Source of the DNA: CAWDDG01 sp963801065
GTDB lineage: Bacteria > Actinomycetota > Actinomycetes > Jiangellales > Jiangellaceae
Reading direction: 5' to 3'
DNA: 64,000 bases
Assembly: GCA_963801065.1 (NCBI GenBank)
Contig: CAWDDG010000008.1
Coordinates: 949,850-1,013,849, forward strand
The notes under the pieces were generated by a model. That model had not been told where the DNA came from and made no database searches. It saw only the letters and a program-made list of their open reading frames with translations. Of this stretch, positions 36,618-44,026 are shown one piece after another; position 1 is the stretch's first letter; each line of letters opens with the position of its first letter. Both the position numbers and the translations under genes were made by a program.

Positions 36618-38506
36618 GTCCGTATCGTCTGACCCCCGCCGGAGCGGCGGCGCCGGACCCGGTGCTCGTCGAGATCGTCGAGGGCTACCTCGCCTCTGTC
36701 GAACTGGAGGTCGAGACCGCGATCGGGCGGACCAGCCGCTCGCCGATGATCCGCGATGCACACGACTACCGGGCCGGCATCCACGATCGGCACCTGCGCA
36801 AGCTCACCGGCCGGTCATACTCCGCGCTGGTCCACCCGGTCGTGCGCGACCATCCGATCCGGACCATGAGGCCTGGCGACGTCTTCTTCCACAACGACGT
36901 CTACCTCTCCGAGGGCGGGATCGGTCACCTCCCGGACCTGTGCGTCACCGCGCCGGTCTTCCACGACGGGGAGGTCGTCGCCTTCGTCCAGGCATTCGGC
37001 CACCACGACGACATCGGGGGCACGGTCCCCGGCTCGATGCCGTCGCACGCCACGAGCGTGTTCGAGGAGGGCCTGATGGTGCCGCCCATCCGGCTCTGGG
37101 ACGCGGGCGTGCCGAACGACGCTGCATTGAGGATCATGACGCGGAACTCGCGGATGCCCGAGTCGCTCGCAGCGGACCTCGACGCGGAGTGCTCCGCCTG
37201 CCTGATGGGCGCGCGCCGGCTGGCCGAGCTGTTCGCGAGGTACGGCAAGGACACCGTCGAGGCGTGCTTCGACGCGACCCTCGACAACACGACGGAGACG
37301 TTCCGCCGTGAGCTGCTCGCGAAGATCCCCGACGGGGAGTACACGTGGGAGGACTACGCCGAGCACGACGGCGTCGACCCGCCGCGGCTGCACACGCAAC
37401 GGATCACCCTGACGAAGACGAGCGCCGACGGCGCCGGTGCCGATGCGCGGCTGGTCGTCGACTTCACCGGGACCGGCCCGCAGGCGAGAGGTCCGATCAA
37501 CCACTGCGGCGACTACGCCGACGGCGCGTTCCTCAAGAAATGGCTGGCCCCGATCCTGCGCAACCTGGCAGACCGCCCCGAGCGGATGGCGATGCTCGAG
37601 GTCAACGAGGGCGTCGTCCCGCTGATCGAGATGCGTTTCCCGCCTCCTGGGACGCTGCTCACGCCGGTCTTTCCGGCGCCGACCAACGCGCGAACGTTCG
37701 TGATCCTCCGCCTGCTCGGAGTCCTCGCGGGCGCCGTGGCGAAGGCGGTCGACGGGCGGATGCCGGCCGATCAGGAGACGATCCGCTACACGGGTGTCTA
37801 CGGCGTCGACGGCTCGGGCCGGTCCTACCTGATGCGCGAGGTGCTGGGCGGCGGCTCCGGCGGGCGATACTACGCCGACGGCGAGGACACGATCCACGTA
37901 GTGCCGGACTCGCGGAACCTGCCGACCGAGTTCAGCGAGTCGCGCTTCCCGTTCGTGGTGGAGCGGCTCGGGTTGGCGCTGGACTCCGGCGGCCCGGGCC
38001 GGTTCCGCGGCGGGCTGGGCTATGAGAAGCACATCCGAATGTTGCGCGATGCTCACTTCATGTCGATCGCGGACCGGGCGATCCTGTCCTGCTGGGGCGT
38101 ACGCGGTGGACGGGCCGGGCGGCCGTTCTCGGTGACGATCGACCCCGGCGGCCAGGATGAGCGCGAGGTCGACGCCCTCGCCGACGCCGAGCCGGTGCGG
38201 GCGGGCGAGGTGATTCGGATCCGCACGACCGGGGGCGGTGGGTGGGGTGACCCGCTGGACCGTCCGTACGAGGAGGTCCTGCGCGACGTGCGGTGGCGCA
38301 AGGTCTCGGTGGGGAGCGCCCGGGACGACTACGGCGTGGTGGTGACGGGCTCGGCCGACGACCCAGCGGTCGATGCAGGCGCCAGCGACGCGGTGCGGGC
38401 CCAACTGCGGGCGAAGCGCACCGGTGACGAGCCCTTCTTCGACCGCGGACCCGGGTACGCGCGCCTGAGCGGGGGCAGAGTAGCCGCCGACGTCGACTGG
38501 CTCTGA
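36614..38506 (+). CDS. hyuB: Hydantoinase B/oxoprolinase subunit B
   Basis: A 630-residue partner of HyuA. Family blocks include PGDVFFHNDVYLSEGGIGHL, AFGHHDDIGGTVPGSMP, GPINHCGDYADGAFLKK and the Gly-rich TTGGGGWGDPLDRPYEEV near the end. Length is in the usual range for the family. It is co-translated with hyuA. Together they probably open a cyclic ureide or lactam. The adjacent Mo-hydroxylase, transcarbamoylase and barbiturase genes suggest a nucleobase or hydantoin substrate. A long palindrome follows at 38519-38600. Confidence 0.9.
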   Translation: MSPYRLTPAGAAAPDPVLVEIVEGYLASVELEVETAIGRTSRSPMIRDAHDYRAGIHDRHLRKLTGRSYSALVHPVVRDHPIRTMRPGDVFFHNDVYLSEGGIGHLPDLCVTAPVFHDGEVVAFVQAFGHHDDIGGTVPGSMPSHATSVFEEGLMVPPIRLWDAGVPNDAALRIMTRNSRMPESLAADLDAECSACLMGARRLAELFARYGKDTVEACFDATLDNTTETFRRELLAKIPDGEYTWEDYAEHDGVDPPRLHTQRITLTKTSADGAGADARLVVDFTGTGPQARGPINHCGDYADGAFLKKWLAPILRNLADRPERMAMLEVNEGVVPLIEMRFPPPGTLLTPVFPAPTNARTFVILRLLGVLAGAVAKAVDGRMPADQETIRYTGVYGVDGSGRSYLMREVLGGGSGGRYYADGEDTIHVVPDSRNLPTEFSESRFPFVVERLGLALDSGGPGRFRGGLGYEKHIRMLRDAHFMSIADRAILSCWGVRGGRAGRPFSVTIDPGGQDEREVDALADAEPVRAGEVIRIRTTGGGGWGDPLDRPYEEVLRDVRWRKVSVGSARDDYGVVVTGSADDPAVDAGASDAVRAQLRAKRTGDEPFFDRGPGYARLSGGRVAADVDWL

Positions 38507-38518
38507 CGCTCTTCCAAA

Positions 38519-38600
38519 TGATCACGTTAAGTGGGCGTCTTGGGCCGTTACCAGGTCTCGGCACCTGGTAACGGCCCAAGACGCCCACTTAACGTGATCA
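38519..38600. terminator. 38-bp perfect palindrome between convergent genes
   Basis: The left arm 38519-38556 (starting TGATCACGTTAAGTGG) is the exact reverse complement of 38563-38600, around a 6-base CTCGGC loop. It fills the gap between hyuB and the convergent kinase gene, and the kinase stop codon lies inside the right arm. A bidirectional terminator is the simplest role. Perfect 38-bp arms are far longer than a terminator needs and suggest a repeat element. The ends share a TGATCA motif with the palindromes at 42.9 and 62.1 kb. Confidence 0.8.
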
Positions 38601-39197
38601 ATCAGAAGCAGCCAGGACCACGTAGCGCGACGGGTCGTGGGGAACCGAAGGGGCGCCATCGATGCGGTAGTCGGCGCGCTCGCGCGTCCCTTCGGCAGCG
38701 AACAGTGCGTCCTCCTGCCGGGCCCAGCGTTCCCAGTGCTGCCGGAAGGCATCGCCGTCGCGCTCCATCCCACGGTCGAACCGGACGGCATGGGGTGCGT
38801 CGACCCACAGCAGGAGCGACAGATACGGCGCGGCGATCCGCGAGCCGGAAGCGCACCCCTCGACGACGAGCGTCTCCGCGCTCGGCACGTCGACCCAGTC
38901 GTCGCCGTACGCGTCGCGAGACCAGTCGTAGCGCCGGTAGCGCGCTGGCTCCCCATGCGAGAGCGGCTCCAGAACCCACCGGTGCAGGATCGGAGCGGCG
39001 TCGGCCAGCCCGTCCCAGCCGGGGAAAAGGTCGTCCATGTGGACCGTGGGCGCCTCGAGCAGTGAAGCCAACCGCGCGGCGAGCATCGACTTGCCGGACC
39101 CGCCGCGACCGTCGATCGCGACCACCCGGGTCGTGTCGGCGCGGGCAGGTGCCTCACGCAGTTGTGACACCAGGGCGGAAAGTGCAAGGACCGTCAC
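38598..39197 (-). CDS. P-loop kinase, uridine-kinase-like
   Basis: A 199-residue AAA/uridine-kinase-like protein. Walker A is VVAIDGRGGSGKSMLAARL, followed by VHMDDLFPGWDG and a Walker-B-like ETLVVEGCASG. This is the small actinomycete family often labelled uridine kinase. Substrate proof is lacking; a sugar, nucleoside or small-molecule kinase is likely. GTG 39197 overlaps the stop of the alanine-racemase-like gene (GTGA), so the two are coupled. Confidence 0.75.
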   Translation of the reverse strand: MTVLALSALVSQLREAPARADTTRVVAIDGRGGSGKSMLAARLASLLEAPTVHMDDLFPGWDGLADAAPILHRWVLEPLSHGEPARYRRYDWSRDAYGDDWVDVPSAETLVVEGCASGSRIAAPYLSLLLWVDAPHAVRFDRGMERDGDAFRQHWERWARQEDALFAAEGTRERADYRIDGAPSVPHDPSRYVVLAASD

Positions 39198-40468
39198 AGG
39201 AAGGCCTTGCCCTCACCGCGGTACGTGGTGGCCGACCCGACCCGGCGCTCTCCGCGGACGAGGTGCAACGCATCGAAACGCTCGCAGAGCTCGCCCGCCT
39301 TCGCGTGCCGGAACCACACCCGGTCGCCGATCGCCAGGCTGTCGGCGGGCGCCCCGAGCAGCGGCGTCTGGGTCTCACCTGCACCCTCGGTCGGGTCGAG
39401 CTGGAGGCCATCGGGCAGCCACGGGACGGGTAGCCGATCCGCGCCGGCTGCACCGCTCGCGACGTAGCCGCCGCCGAGCACGGTGACCACCCCGGGCCCC
39501 GGCCGGCGCACGACCGGGAGCGCGAAGAACGCTGCCGGCCTGGTGTCGAACCTCGTGTATCCGTCGAACAGCCGCGGTGCGAACAGGCCGGACCCGGCCG
39601 CGACCTCGGTCACCGCCTCCTCGGATGCCGTGCGGTCGACCGATCCGGTGCCGCCTCCGTTCACGAACTCGAGGTCGGCCACGGCCCGTACGGCCGAGAC
39701 CGCCGCGGCGCGCCGCTCGCGCAGCTCGCGCATCGACCAGCGCTGCATCTCCCGAACGGCCCGGCCGTAGAGACGGCGTCCGGGGGGAGCGTCGGGCACG
39801 CCCGCGACCTGCGCCTCGTAGGCCATGACGCCGACCAGCCGGAAGCCCGGGCGTTCGGTCACGACCTGCGCCGCCCGGGCCAGTGCTTCCGGTGTATGCA
39901 GTGGCGAGCGCAACGCTCCCACTCGTACGCGTCCGCCGGCCGGGCGCCACGAGCAGTCGAGCTCGAGACAGACCCGGATCGTCTCCCGCCGCTGCGGCGC
40001 CGAGACGGCGTCCACGAGATCGAGCTGGGCCGCGTCGTCGACCATGATCGTGACGGTGGAGGCGAGGCGGCCGTCGTGCGCAAGGCGGTAGATGGCCGTA
40101 CGGTCGGCTGTCGGATAGCCCACCACCACGTCGTCGGTGACCTCGGTCCCCACCAGCCACAACGCCTCAGGGAGCGTGAGCGCAAGGATCCCGGCGTAGC
40201 CGTCGCGCGCGAGGGCGTCGCGGAGCATGTCGCGGCACCTGACGGACTTGCTGGCCACCCGGATCGGTACTCCCGCGGCACGCCGGACCAGGTCGGCGGC
40301 GTTGGTGTCCCAGGCGTCCATGTCGACGGCGGCGAGAGGCGCGTCGTAGCCTCCCGTCGCGGTGTTCAGACGGTGGCGGAGGTCGGCGCGGGAGCTGTCG
40401 GCCCGCGGCGGGTCGGCACCCGGCCGGCCGGAGTCCGGACGGGTGACGAGCGGGGACGAGGCTTCCAC
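39194..40468 (-). CDS. Alanine-racemase-fold PLP enzyme (amino acid deaminase/aldolase)
   Basis: A 424-residue fold-type III PLP protein. The N-terminal barrel (PLAAVDMDAWDTNAADLVRR, VPIRVASKSVRCRDMLRDAL) contains the PLP lysine in VASKSV. A C-terminal D-threonine-aldolase-like beta domain has VTVLGGGYVASGA and GDRVWFRHAKAGELCERF. Relatives deaminate or cleave D- or hydroxy-amino acids. GTG 40468 is the first start before conserved sequence. It is coupled to the kinase gene, and lies 32 bp after the stop of the MFS gene on the same strand. Confidence 0.78.
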   Translation of the reverse strand: MEASSPLVTRPDSGRPGADPPRADSSRADLRHRLNTATGGYDAPLAAVDMDAWDTNAADLVRRAAGVPIRVASKSVRCRDMLRDALARDGYAGILALTLPEALWLVGTEVTDDVVVGYPTADRTAIYRLAHDGRLASTVTIMVDDAAQLDLVDAVSAPQRRETIRVCLELDCSWRPAGGRVRVGALRSPLHTPEALARAAQVVTERPGFRLVGVMAYEAQVAGVPDAPPGRRLYGRAVREMQRWSMRELRERRAAAVSAVRAVADLEFVNGGGTGSVDRTASEEAVTEVAAGSGLFAPRLFDGYTRFDTRPAAFFALPVVRRPGPGVVTVLGGGYVASGAAGADRLPVPWLPDGLQLDPTEGAGETQTPLLGAPADSLAIGDRVWFRHAKAGELCERFDALHLVRGERRVGSATTYRGEGKAFL

Positions 40469-40500
40469 GGGCGCATCATTACCAGATGGCGGGGTGCGGG

Positions 40501-41685
40501 TCACTGCCGCGGCCGCCCGTACCTGGGGATCCACCGCCACATCACGATCGCTCCTATGCCGGACACGGCGCCCATCGTGACGATCGCGAAGGCGAGCCCC
40601 GCCAGCGACGTGACCGCGGCTACGGTCAGCGGTCCGACGCCGGTGCCCACGTCGGCGAACAGCCGCCACGCACCCAGGAAGACGGCGCGGCTGACCGCGG
40701 GGGACACGTCCGAACCGAGGGTCATCACCAGGCCACTTCCCACACCGTTGCCGAGCCCCATGACCATTGCCGCCGCGGTGAGCGCCCCGGCGCTCGCCGT
40801 CAGCGGCAGCAGAAGGTGCGCTACGCCGAGGATCAGCATCGACGGCACCGCGATCCAGCTGCGCCCGATCCGGTCCATGGCCAGCCCAGCCGGATAGAAC
40901 AGGAGCATGTCGACGGCGCCGGAAATCCCGAAGATCAGGCTGGTCGTGGCTGGGTCGAGGCCGATGTGCTCGGCCCACAGCGGCACCACGACCTGCCGGG
41001 AGGCTCGCACCGCGCCGAGGATCAGGGCACCCACGCCGAGGGTCCGCAATACCGGAACGTGCCGTCGGACGATGTGCAGCACGCTGTCGTGAGGCCTGTC
41101 CCGTCCGAGTGTGCGCTCCGGACTGGGCGCCTCGGGCAGGACCAGCAGCACCGCCGCCGCGAGGAGCGCCGCCACAAGATGCACCCAGTAGGCGCCGTCG
41201 GTTCCCAGGAAGCGCATGGTCGCGGCCCCCAGGAACGGCCCCACGAAGAGCCCGATCCGGTGCATACCGCCCAGCGTGGATAGCGCGCGGGCGCGCAGGG
41301 GGAACGGCATGATCTCGGTCAGGTAGGCATGCCGGGCCAGGCCCCACACGGCTGTGGCGAGGCCGGTGTACGCGATGCCGAGGGCGAGCATCCACACCGT
41401 GGTCGCCACGATGCAGAGGGCGAGGGCCACCAGCGCGAGTCCGGTGGCGAGCAGCATCGCGCGCCGCTCGCCGACCCGCACGGCAAGCGTGCCGGCCGGG
41501 AGGTCGCCCGCGATGCGGCCGAGCCCGATCACGGCGACGACCATGCCGGCTGCGGCGACAGACGCACCGAGCTCGCGCGCAGACAACGCGATCACCGGGG
41601 CGATGGCGCCCTGGCCGATGCCGAACAGGAGCGACGGCAGGTACACCGACGGGCCGATCGACCTGAGCGTCACCTGCGCTGACAT
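40501..41685 (-). CDS. MFS permease
   Basis: A 394-residue major facilitator protein with about 12 hydrophobic segments. It starts MSAQVTLRSIGPSVYLPSLL and has the MFS motif region IGLGRIAGDLPAGTLAVRVGERRAML between helices 2 and 3. The substrate is not readable. It is divergent from the CaiB-type gene with a shared inverted-repeat operator candidate (41688-41723) and may be co-transcribed with the two genes after it. An exporter or an uptake permease for the catabolic substrate are both possible. Confidence 0.82.
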   Translation of the reverse strand: MSAQVTLRSIGPSVYLPSLLFGIGQGAIAPVIALSARELGASVAAAGMVVAVIGLGRIAGDLPAGTLAVRVGERRAMLLATGLALVALALCIVATTVWMLALGIAYTGLATAVWGLARHAYLTEIMPFPLRARALSTLGGMHRIGLFVGPFLGAATMRFLGTDGAYWVHLVAALLAAAVLLVLPEAPSPERTLGRDRPHDSVLHIVRRHVPVLRTLGVGALILGAVRASRQVVVPLWAEHIGLDPATTSLIFGISGAVDMLLFYPAGLAMDRIGRSWIAVPSMLILGVAHLLLPLTASAGALTAAAMVMGLGNGVGSGLVMTLGSDVSPAVSRAVFLGAWRLFADVGTGVGPLTVAAVTSLAGLAFAIVTMGAVSGIGAIVMWRWIPRYGRPRQ

Positions 41686-41687
41686 CG

Positions 41688-41723
41688 CCGGTCATCGTCT
41701 CACCTCATATCTCACATGACCGG
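41688..41723. promoter_or_regulatory. Candidate operator between the MFS and CaiB-type genes
   Basis: CCGGTCAT (41688-41695) and ATGACCGG (41716-41723) are perfect 8-bp inverted repeats 20 bp apart, placed between the two divergent starts. A repeated CTCAC sits inside. A dimeric regulator spanning two helical turns could control both genes. TAGGCT at 41732-41737 is the -10 for the CaiB-type gene. Confidence 0.5.
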
Positions 41724-41745
41724 TGCCTCTCTAGGCTGCGTAGGC

Positions 41746-42930
41746 ATGTCGGAGACTCACGCACCGGGACCCTTGGACGGCTACCTGGTCGTCGACCTGA
41801 CGCGGGCGTTGGCGGGACCGCACGCAGGCATGATGCTGGCCGACCTGGGCGCGCGCGTCGTCAAGGTGGAGACGCCCGGCAGTGGGGACGACACCCGCGG
41901 GTGGGGCCCGCCCTTCGTGGGGCCTGCCGACGACCCGGTCTCGACGTACTACCTGTCCTGCAACAGGGACAAGGAGTCCGTGACGGCGGACCTCAAGAGC
42001 GACGACGGGCGGGCCATGCTCGAGGGCCTGGTGCGACGGGCCGACGTCTTGCTGGAGAACTTTCGGCCAGGGGTCCTCGGCCGGCTCGGCTTCGACACCG
42101 AGCGGCTCCACGAGCTCAACCCGCGCCTGGTGGTGTTGTCGATCACCGGTTTCGGGCACGACGGCCCCGAGGCCGGGCGTGCGGGCTATGACCAGATCGC
42201 CCAGGGTGAGGCGGGGCTGATGTCGATGACGGGCCCGCCAGGTGAGCCGACCCGCGTCGGGCTGCCGATCGGCGATCTGCTCGCCGGCATGTACGGCGCA
42301 TTCGGCGTGCTGGCTGCCCTGTTGGAGCGGGAGCGGACGGGTCGGGGGGACGTGGTGCGGACATCACTACTCGCCGCGATCGTGGGGGTCCACGCCTTTC
42401 AGGGCACCAGGTGGACCGTGGCTCACGAGGTCCCCGAAGGGCCGGGCAACCACCATCCGTCGATCGCACCGTACGGGCTCTTCCACGCGGCGGACGGCCC
42501 GATCCAGATCGCGGTCGGCAGCGAGTCGCAGTGGCGTGTCTTCGCGCCGGTCGTCGGCCTCGATCCTGACGACCCGCGCTTCGTCACCAACCGGCTGCGG
42601 GTCGCGAACCGCAACGAGCTGCTGGCCGCCATCGACGCTGCGCTGGCTGCCGGCCCGTCGGCCGAATGGCTCGGACGGCTGGACGACATCGGCGTGCCGG
42701 CCGGAAGGGTCCGGACGCTCGACGAGGTGTACGAGTGGGAACAGACGCGCTCGCAGGGTCTGCTCATCACCGTCGACCACCCCGTCCTGGGCAGGATCGA
42801 GCTGCCGGGCCCACCGCTGCGCTTCGGCGACCGTCCGTACGCCGGCGGCCGCGAGACCCATTCCGCGCCGCCGCTGCTGGGTGAGCACGACGAGTCCGTC
42901 CGCGCCTGGCTCGCCGCGGAGCAGCCCTGA
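41746..42930 (+). CDS. CaiB/BaiF-family CoA-transferase
   Basis: A 394-residue class III CoA-transferase. Motifs: LVVDLTRALAGPHAGMMLADLGARVVKVE, the catalytic Asp in AGYDQIAQGEAGLMSMTG and GLPIGDLLAGMYGA. It transfers CoA between carboxylic acids; the acids cannot be read from sequence. If the neighbouring genes release malonate or a similar acid, this enzyme could activate it. ATG 41746 is preferred to 41716 because a TAGGCT -10 box (41732-41737) lies 8 nt upstream. A 37-bp palindrome follows the stop. Confidence 0.87.
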   Translation: MSETHAPGPLDGYLVVDLTRALAGPHAGMMLADLGARVVKVETPGSGDDTRGWGPPFVGPADDPVSTYYLSCNRDKESVTADLKSDDGRAMLEGLVRRADVLLENFRPGVLGRLGFDTERLHELNPRLVVLSITGFGHDGPEAGRAGYDQIAQGEAGLMSMTGPPGEPTRVGLPIGDLLAGMYGAFGVLAALLERERTGRGDVVRTSLLAAIVGVHAFQGTRWTVAHEVPEGPGNHHPSIAPYGLFHAADGPIQIAVGSESQWRVFAPVVGLDPDDPRFVTNRLRVANRNELLAAIDAALAAGPSAEWLGRLDDIGVPAGRVRTLDEVYEWEQTRSQGLLITVDHPVLGRIELPGPPLRFGDRPYAGGRETHSAPPLLGEHDESVRAWLAAEQP

Positions 42931-42938
42931 GTCCAAGC

Positions 42939-43019
42939 CCGCGTTGATCATGCAACTCGTGCGCGACACGCCGACAATTGCGGTCGGCGTGTCGCGCACG
43001 AGTTGCATGATCAACGCGG
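42939..43019. repeat. 37-bp perfect palindrome, family copy 1
   Basis: The left arm 42939-42975 (CCGCGTTGATCATGCAACTC...) is the exact reverse complement of 42983-43019 around a 7-base loop. It lies between the CaiB-type gene and carbamate kinase, which point the same way. The outer CGTTGATCATGCAA and the inner GACACGCCG blocks recur in the palindrome at 62069-62174, so both belong to one dispersed family. It can act as a terminator before arcC's own promoter at 43064. Confidence 0.85.
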
Positions 43020-43077
43020 TGAATTGGGCGAGCGTTGCCGTCGAGTCCGGTGAGACCTGGGCCTAGGCTCGTCAGCC

Positions 43078-44016
43078 GTGCGGGTACTGATCGCGCTCGG
43101 CGGCAATGCCATGACCGCGCCCGACGGGCGAGCCCGGCCCGACGACCAGATCGCCGCCCTCGCCGTCGCGGCGCGCCGGATCGCCGAGGTGGTCGCGGGC
43201 GGCCACCAGGTCGCCGTCACCCATGGCAACGGGCCGCAGGTGGGCAACCTGCTGGTCAAGAACGAGATCGCGGCTTCGGTCGTACCTCCCGTGCCGCTCG
43301 ACTGGTGCGGCGCGCAGACCCAGGGCACGATCGGCTTCGTCCTGCTGGACGCGCTCCAGCACTGCCTGGCCGAGCTGCACGCCGAGCGCCCGGTCGGAGC
43401 CGTCGTCACCCGCACGCTCGTCGACGCCGACGACCCGGCGTTCGCCCACCCGACCAAGCCGATCGGTCGCTACCTGCCGGCCGACGAGGCCAAGGTCATG
43501 ATCGAGCACGGCCAGTCCTGGGAGGACCGGGGCCGGCAGGGCTGGCGCCGCGTCGTGGCCAGCCCCGAGCCGCACGAGATCCTCGACGCACCGGCCATCG
43601 GGGCACTGCTCGCAGCCGGCTTCGTGGTCGTCGGCGCGGGCGGCGGCGGAGTCCCGGTGGTCCGGGACGGCGACGGCGCGCTGCGCGGCGTCGAGGCCGT
43701 GATCGACAAGGATCTCGCGGCCTCGGTGCTCGGCCGTGAGCTCGGCGCCGACGTCCTTGTCATCGCGACGGACGTCGACCATGTCGCGCTCGACTTCGGC
43801 AAGCCGCACGAGCGTCCGCTTCGGCAGGTGAGCGTCGCCGAGCTGCGCCGGCATGCCCGCGACGGCCACTTCGGCAGCGGCAGCATGGGCCCCAAGGTGG
43901 AGGCGGCGTGCCGGTTCGTCGAGGCGGGCGGCCGCCGCACGGTGATCACGTCCCTGGAGCACATCGAGAGCGCCCTCACCGGCGCGTCCGGAACCGTCGT
44001 CGAGCCGAGCGAGTGA
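43078..44016 (+). CDS. arcC: Carbamate kinase
   Basis: Converts carbamoyl phosphate and ADP to ATP, CO2 and ammonia. The 312-residue protein shows VLIALGGNAMTAPDGRA, VTHGNGPQVGNLLVKNE, VVGAGGGGVPVV, AVIDKDLAASVLGRELGAD and HFGSGSMGPKVEAACRFV, all standard for the family. GTG 43078 lies 8 nt after TAGGCT (43064-43069), so the mRNA is probably leaderless. It is 10 bp from the ring-opening amidohydrolase gene. No arginine deiminase is nearby, so the carbamoyl phosphate source is more likely a ureide transcarbamoylase such as the FdrA operon product. Confidence 0.93.
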   Translation: MRVLIALGGNAMTAPDGRARPDDQIAALAVAARRIAEVVAGGHQVAVTHGNGPQVGNLLVKNEIAASVVPPVPLDWCGAQTQGTIGFVLLDALQHCLAELHAERPVGAVVTRTLVDADDPAFAHPTKPIGRYLPADEAKVMIEHGQSWEDRGRQGWRRVVASPEPHEILDAPAIGALLAAGFVVVGAGGGGVPVVRDGDGALRGVEAVIDKDLAASVLGRELGADVLVIATDVDHVALDFGKPHERPLRQVSVAELRRHARDGHFGSGSMGPKVEAACRFVEAGGRRTVITSLEHIESALTGASGTVVEPSE

Positions 44017-44026
44017 GGTGCGCCCC

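Noticed and set aside
36815..38404. 529-codon reverse-strand open frame over hyuB
   Set aside because: It is a shadow of a well-supported hydantoinase B gene.
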